DNA from: Atrina japonica
Lineage: Eukaryota > Mollusca > Bivalvia > Pterioida > Pinnidae
Direction: 5' to 3'
Assembly (NCBI GenBank): GCA_030159075.1
Contig: BROG01000447.1
Location: forward strand, 424,001-488,000
DNA length: 64,000 bases
The notes under the pieces are model-generated. The model saw only the letters and a list, made by a program, of their open reading frames with translations. It did not search any database and was not told the DNA's origin. Each line of letters starts with the position of its first letter. Positions within the stretch are counted from its first letter, which is position 1. A program made the position numbers and the translations under genes. This document shows positions 58,111 through 64,000 of the stretch, piece after piece.

Positions 58111-58229
58111 GTTGATAGTTTTCAACGTAACTGAAACGTCTCTAGATGTTCATAATAGTAAAAAGGTTAAATATGGGTGTACAGTTTATAATAACCAAAT
58201 GTTAATAATTGTCATGAACACGGATGAAC

Positions 58230-58670
58230 GTGAGTCGAAACCTTATATAATCAATGTTAAAAATAATCGAAACCTTATATAATTAATGTTAAAAATAATC
58301 GAAACCTTATATAATCAATGTTAAAAATAATCGAAACCTTATATAAACAATGTTACAAATAATCGAAACCTTATATAAACAATGAGTCTACAAAAGAAGA
58401 AACAAATAATCGAAACCTTATATAAACAATGTTAAAAATAATCGAAACCTTAAATAATCCATGTTAGCAATAGTCGAAAGCTTATATAGACAGTGTTATC
58501 AATAGTCCAGACACTTTATCAGTCTTAACAAAAGTCGAAACCTAATATACATTGTCTGTATAAGGTTTCGACTATTGTTTAACAATAGTCGAAACCTTAT
58601 ATAGACAATGTTTACAATAGTCGAAAGCTTATATAAACACAGTTAACAACAGTTAAAACCTTAGATAAAC
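58230..58670. repeat. 32-bp tandem repeat with an internal palindrome
   Basis: AATCGAAACCTTATATAATC and ATGTTAAAAAT repeat at 32 bp about twelve times. At 58,550-58,610 two units are in opposite orientation, forming 30-bp arms with one mismatch and a single-base spacer. Confidence 0.9.
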
Positions 58671-60183
58671 AAATTGGGAGTAGGATTTGGGTTACTTGGT
58701 CGTTAAGGTGTAGCTAAAGTTGGAATAATGTATGATTAATTGGAGCTGGAGATTGGATAATGTGTCATACAGGAGGAGCTAGAGATGGGGTCATTTATCA
58801 TCTATGAGAGGATAGAGGAATTACGTAAATTTTCCCTGGTGTAATATTAATTGTTTTATTGCTAGAGCTATCAATAGCATCCATACGAACAACAAAAAGT
58901 AAGTAAGCCAAAGATTGGAAATACTCACGTGCTTCCCAAAGAGAAATGATCAATATTTAAAATACCTTTCCAAAGGGAGATAACCAATATTAAAAATAGG
59001 CGTTTAATTGCTTTGTTGAATGGTTTATATAAAATGATTGCTGCATGTATGAGTTAAAAAGTGTACATCGTTTTGTCATTTCCGATACTCACTCTAAGCG
59101 GAAACACATAGGAGAAAACACGAGACTTTTATTTGATATAACGAACTATACTGAAATGCATTTATTTAGATACCGGGAAAATTATTTCTATAATATATTG
59201 AAAAAAATCATTTGGTTCTTAGGTGTGTTCCATTGTTTCGAAGTTGTCAGTTTTTTTGTTTGAGTAAAAGCCTTTTTAATTATATGAAGTTTATTAACAC
59301 ATTTACCGAAGTTAAAGCTCAACTTACCAACATGGATTATTATCTGTCGCGGTTGTTGAGTACACAATATATTTTCCGTTTTTGTGTTGAAGTCCCTTCT
59401 ATGTGCATAAAATTATGAAAACAATAAAGGCATACAAATAAGTGATAATGGATTTGTAATTTACCAATTACAAATATTACATTTCTTTACTGAATGGCCC
59501 TAAAACATCTCTTTGAAATATTAAATTGATATGATAATTTTACTAGAAAATTCTGAGTCCGGACTCACCAAATTTTCCCAGTCCTCAAGCTCAACTTTTT
59601 TCATAATTTTGACGATAAAATCGTTTATAAAACTTTTTGGTTTGAGCGAATAGTAAACATATTACTTTTCATCATTCAACTATAAGTTTTTGCGTCAAAC
59701 TACAGATTTTCCTGTAAAAATGAATAAATACTTGGAGTATGGTACTCAAACGTTGAATACGTACAATGTTCAACATTTCTGATGTTTTCTTCAAATGAGC
59801 AATATTTTGTATCATTATTTACAATTGTTTGCAGTCAATATATAAACTTATTCAGTTACAGAATAATTTTGCATGTGTTACCTTAAGATCATGAAAAGTT
59901 TGAGTTGAGCTTGCGTACTGGATAAATTTGGTGACTTCTGATCCTGGTCTTTATAGATAATCTATAAATAGTTCTAATATAAAAGTCATATAGATTTGTT
60001 AAATAATTCAGTAAAGAAATTGTTCATCATGTCAGTAGGAAATTTGAATGAGACGATATATTTTCAACTCACTAGGGATATAACTTCTTCCGGTGAACAT
60101 ATCTGAAATAACTGAACTAAACTTTGATAAACAAATAATATCTAAATCAAATGAAGCACTGGAGTCGCAGAACACTCTTCCCC

Positions 60184-60301
<118 letters not shown>

Positions 60302-60594
60302 CGTTTCCCCTCTGGTGTTCATGTTAGTACCATTCTGCATGCTAGTTCTCACCTTAAAAATATATACTTACTTGTATGTATGGACTTGCATAGAAAATGT
60401 TTTCAATGGGCATGTTTGCCAGCCAAGGCCTATACTCCTTTGGTGGGTGCAGATATACCGGGGCTTGTAAAATCTTGGCATTCATGAAAACTTATTGTAT
60501 TAATGAAATGGGGGGTAGAGGTAAGATCAGATGTCATTAAGGAGAATTTTGAATTCATGATCCAAATACAATATATCTAAAGCAAAATATTTCG

Positions 60595-60750
60595 GTGCAC
60601 TAAGAGGTCACTTATCTTTAAAATTAGAGTGCGCGAAAAGGTCACTTATATGCAAAATTAAAGTGCACGAAAATGTCATATATATTCTAATCTGAAGTGC
60701 GCGAAAAGGTATCTCGTATATTTAAATCTGAAGTGCGCGAAAATGTTTTG
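60595..60750. repeat. Degenerate 36-44-bp tandem repeat, four copies
   Basis: AGTGCGCGAAAAGGTCACTT and variants (AAGTGCGCGAAAATG) recur four times. Confidence 0.75.
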
Positions 60751-60929
60751 AGATGTCATTAATCTATGGTTCTTACTAAACCATATTTTAGTTTACTTTA
60801 AACCATTGTCCCAATCAAAAAGTAATATCTTGATTCATTTCGCTTTGGATATGAAGATTGTATTTGGCGACACACATATTCATTATAACTACATATTCCG
60901 AGTGTTTAAATGTCTATTCCAATTTTCAG

Positions 60930-61181
60930 AACTATATGGCTATTTTTGTTGATGTCAACGTAACTGCAGCAGATAATTTAGATGATATTTCACATCACAG
61001 TCCATCTGTAGACAATCAATTAAACGACCCAATACTCGCAGATGCTTTGAAAGACTCCCAAACCATGGACTCGGAATCAACATCTGACACATTTTGGAGA
61101 AGAAATTGGGTACCTGTGTGTTTTATCGCACCAGCTCCTACTGTAGCAGTGGCAAAGGCAGAAATTGGTAGGAGAATTTGG
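60930..61181 (+). CDS. Candidate internal exon, unidentified gene (84 codons)
   Basis: Bounded by AATTTTCAG and GTATGT, phase 0 at both ends, 252 bp fully open. Reads NYMAIFVDVNVTAADNLDDI, an acidic Ser-rich middle (DSQTMDSESTSD), then FWRRNWVPVCFIAPAPTVAV and AKAEIGRRIW. The last part is hydrophobic and could be a short membrane or packing segment. Coding-like composition in an otherwise AT-rich stretch supports a real exon. No family recognised; an alternative donor lies at 61,168. Confidence 0.5.
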
Positions 61182-61564
61182 GTATGTAATTCTATATTTC
61201 TTTGTTTAATGTAAAATGTGAAAATATGCAAATGGACAATATAATGAATTAGAAGTATGCGAAATATGCCCTGGACATTAAAGCGGGATACTCAGGTTCA
61301 AATGTATTTCAAAACTTACATGTTTTAACACACTAAAGCTTGTTTTATGAGTTCGACATACGACTTGACAAGTGTACGGGGCCCGTTGTACATGTAGTTA
61401 TGACACACTAAAGAAGTCGTGTTGTATTGGCACCAGATCATCGTACTGTAAACGTAGAAATTTATGCGTGGGGGTAATTTACACTAAATACGCGATGAAA
61501 ATTTGTTTGTGTAATTAACCCTCTCCCCGCGTACCAGTTCCACAAGTTGTGCTAAGAATCTTCG

Positions 61565-61625
61565 TTTAATACAGGACAGGTCACAGTAAGGTGTGATATA
61601 ATTAACAACATGCCAAAATATGCAC
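61565..61625. repeat. Isolated copy of the 79-bp repeat unit
   Basis: ATACAGGACAGGTCACAGTA with AGGTGTGATATAATTAA matches the 4.4-4.8 kb array, 57 kb away. Confidence 0.6.
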
Positions 61626-61892
61626 GTTTACAGTTATACAGTACATATATTTCATGAATAAAAAGTCTTCCAACTTATCTAAAGTTGATGTCGTATTCAT
61701 TTTAGTTAATGATTCTTAGAGGTTCGTTTAACATCGATTTACTTTGTCCTGAAATATATTCCAAATTTATTCATTAGTTGGCGAAATAATGACCAGTTAT
61801 ACACAACAGTGTTTATATGTCATATTTTCCGTTTCACGCGCCTTTTATTATTCACATATCAGTTTACTTTTTTCATAGATGAAAAATTATAT

Positions 61893-62095
61893 CGTGGCCG
61901 AGTTGTCTAAACATCTCAGATTAAACCATGACGTCTCTCAAGTCTAGTCACCTCGGGTTCGAGTCCCGATAGAACTAAGCTGATGCCAGAATGTTTTCCA
62001 GTTTACATGAGGAAGGGTGGTTATCTCTTCCCGGGGACACTTTAACCACTAAAACCTGGCCGCCACTAATCTTTGAGCGTGCGTCACAATTCAAA
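61893..62095 (+). repeat. SINE family 1 copy
   Basis: CGTGGCCGAGTTGTCTAAAC head (A box), GGTTCGAGTCCCGATAG (B box), a long variable region between, and body ACTAAGCTGATGCCAGAATG. Confidence 0.75.
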
Positions 62096-62394
62096 CAAAA
62101 ATCAATATATCTTATTATTCAATAAATTCTTTTATTCTTTACAAGGGGAAATGAAACGTGTCCAAAATGCTTTAACACCCACAAACAAATATGTAAACAT
62201 TAAATACCCACGGTTAATGTATATTATTGAGGAAATATATTTTTACCGGTGAAAAAAAAATACGATAGATGTTAGAAAAACTTGGATTTTCATTTGGCAT
62301 GTTTTAGGTATCCTGCAATCATGCTGCTTTGATCTGAATAACAGGCGAGCATTTGGTATATTAAATCCATATAACCTGGCAAAGTGGAGTCTCT

Positions 62395-62470
62395 TAGCCC
62401 TCTTGTGACCCAGAAGTTGTATCCATTGAGGAATAAAACGATTTTGCCGTAAAGCTGGTCTCAACTAAAA
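62395..62470 (-). pseudogene. Possible ribosomal protein eL39 (RPL39) remnant
   Basis: The minus strand reads LRQNRFIPQWIQ, close to the highly conserved eL39 segment QNRPIPQWIR. The sequence after it does not continue as eL39 in any frame, so this is at best a fragment of a retropseudogene; chance similarity is possible. Confidence 0.25.
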
Positions 62471-63257
62471 AGCAATTAGAATCATTTATATGATAATCCA
62501 AAGGTTACTCAGCCCCGCCAAGTAATGCGAATCGGACAAGATAACATACTTATTCTTATTTTGTCACTTTATTTTTATAAATTTTTGGAAGATTATTAAT
62601 TATACCAAAATCCAGAAAACAACACAGAATGTATATTTTTGTTCTATTCGCTTCCTAAAGCGAACATAAATAATTTATCAAATACAACACAACTCTGGTC
62701 GTTAATTAGAGTAAATAAAACACGGTAACTGTTTGGCATTCAACGAAATCTGAAATGAAGCAAAACAATAATTTACAAACCGAACAACCTAAAAATAGAA
62801 CAACCTAAAAATAGAACAACCGAAAAATATTAATTTGCTGCAAAAGACCTTGGTGAAAAAACTCGAATGACATATCTTTTCATGTGGTAATACTTAGGTA
62901 TCAACACACGAGTTACACAATTATTCCTTGAACACTGGTTTACCTGGACAATTGAAAACATAACACACCTGGATTTACATCAATTCTTATTAACATTAAT
63001 AAGACATACCAAAAGAACACTTTTTTCGATTTGTATACCTTTGATAAATAAATTTTACGAACACGTACAATCCACAAACGAATTTGCATTCCTGAAAGAT
63101 TTGACAAATTCACTGTGTATTTGGGCTTTATAACAGAAACTTTCCTTATTTTTCTTACTCCCAGTGTAGTGACATATTTTACTACATGCATGTGCGATCA
63201 TACAATTATAATACAGAGTTCACTATTTTGATTATGAATAGTGTTCTATTCCATACT

Positions 63258-63476
63258 CAACAATTTTTCAGTTATATTGTGACAGCCATTTTAATGGTGG
63301 AGGTGAGAACCCGGTTACCGGGGAAAAGACCACCGGCCTTCCGCAAGTAAACTGGCAAACGTACTCATAAATATCAGCTTAGGTTTCAACAGGTCCTGAA
63401 CCTGCGCTTACCAGAAGTGAGAGACTTCAGGGTTTAAAGTGCCGTGATGCTCTAAATCACGTGACCGCGGAGGCCC
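63258..63476 (-). repeat. SINE family 1 copy
   Basis: Minus-strand head GGCCTCCGCGGTCACGTGAT through TCAGGACCTG; body with AAGCTGATATTTATGAG and the shared CACAATATAACTGAAAAATTG-type sequence. Confidence 0.7.
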
Positions 63477-63894
63477 TCAGAGTTCTTTATGCCCGTGGAA
63501 TACGATGCAGAAATTCCACCGGAGCTGTGTTTCTAAATTGAATTCCATTCATCCCAAGTATGTTGTCGTAAAAAGAGGAATTAATTTTAAGCTATGTACA
63601 TAAGTTAATAAATTGGGGGCATGTAGTAAATACAAAACCACACAAATATGTCTATCCTTATCATCATACTGTACAAGGTCGTTGTAACAGAAGGATTCAT
63701 CGATTACGATGTTGTTTTGTCTATATAATTACTCTCAATGTAGATGAGGTATTCAGCCTTCGTGTGACAGTGATGCATCCAACCATTTTATATTTTTCAA
63801 AGTGTTCTTTCATAAAATTCTATTCATTATTGATTTATAACAATATATTTCTAATAGATATAATAAAAATAATACCAAACTTTTAGTCTTGAAA

Positions 63895-63985
63895 AAAAAA
63901 ACGTCGAAATAAATGCTCAAGACGATCTTTTCTGTCAATAAGACTTCATCAGGTGAGCTTGAATTTAAAACATATGTAAAGTTTC
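63895..63985 (+). repeat. Dispersed repeat family A, fragment
   Basis: ATGCTCAAGACGATC, TTCTGTCAATAAGACTTCAT and GGTGAGCTTGAATTTAAAA. Confidence 0.65.
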
Positions 63986-64000
63986 GAAAGAGGAAGTAGT

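Overview
The window is metazoan nuclear DNA: spliced genes, AT-rich introns, tRNA-derived SINEs, degenerate LINE and Penelope-like retroelements, long (TA)n, (CA)n and (TC)n tracts, and many minisatellites. The repeat repertoire and the host protein sequences fit a lophotrochozoan, most probably a bivalve mollusc. That assignment is inference, since no species marker can be read. Almost all sequence outside the host exons is repeat or unassigned intergenic and intronic DNA.

Left part (1-11.7 kb). The minus strand carries five coding exons of an eIF2-alpha kinase 1 (HRI)-like gene, from its start codon at 8042 to the ATP-binding lobe at 508. The gene continues off the left edge. Its introns hold a BED-type zinc-finger remnant, minisatellites, a tRNA-derived SINE, a long palindrome and a (TA)n tract. 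Upstream lie a dispersed repeat, a foldback element and the 3' end of a LINE.

Centre (11,767-23,504). The most unusual object is an 11.7-kb Maverick/Polinton-like element. It has about 0.5-kb terminal inverted repeats and an exact 6-bp target-site duplication (GAGAGT). It contains a frameshifted protein-primed family-B DNA polymerase, a penton (minor-capsid)-like gene, an AT-hook protein, a BIR (IAP-type) zinc domain, CCHC zinc knuckles and several small unknown genes. At least four of the small genes end in a hairpin matching or closely resembling the 3' stem-loop of metazoan replication-dependent histone mRNAs (GGCCCT-TTTC-AGGGCC then ACCCA). A purine-rich element resembling the U7-binding histone downstream element follows. 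This suggests a virus-like element whose short transcripts were processed by the host S-phase histone 3'-end machinery. All its larger genes are broken. Major capsid, packaging ATPase, protease and integrase were not recognised. The element sits inside a LINE ORF.

Right part (23.5-64 kb). This is a graveyard of retroelements: a Penelope-like RT fragment plus several 3'-end copies, at least three LINE fragments, a pogo/Tigger remnant with a PHD finger and an SGNH-hydrolase-like ORF. There are two tRNA-derived SINE families and a 1.8-kb array of a 23-bp repeat. Other arrays have units of 32, 38, 50, 60 and 73 bp. A broken THAP-domain gene lies at 43 kb (minus). Two phase-0 candidate exons of an unidentified gene lie at 56.4 and 60.9 kb (plus). 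Stretches not listed (for example 8.0-8.4, 9.6-10.8, 25.9-26.8, 30.2-31.2, 41.4-42.2, 50.2-51.6, 56.6-57.9, 58.7-60.1 and 62.5-63.2 kb) showed only AT-rich non-coding sequence to me.
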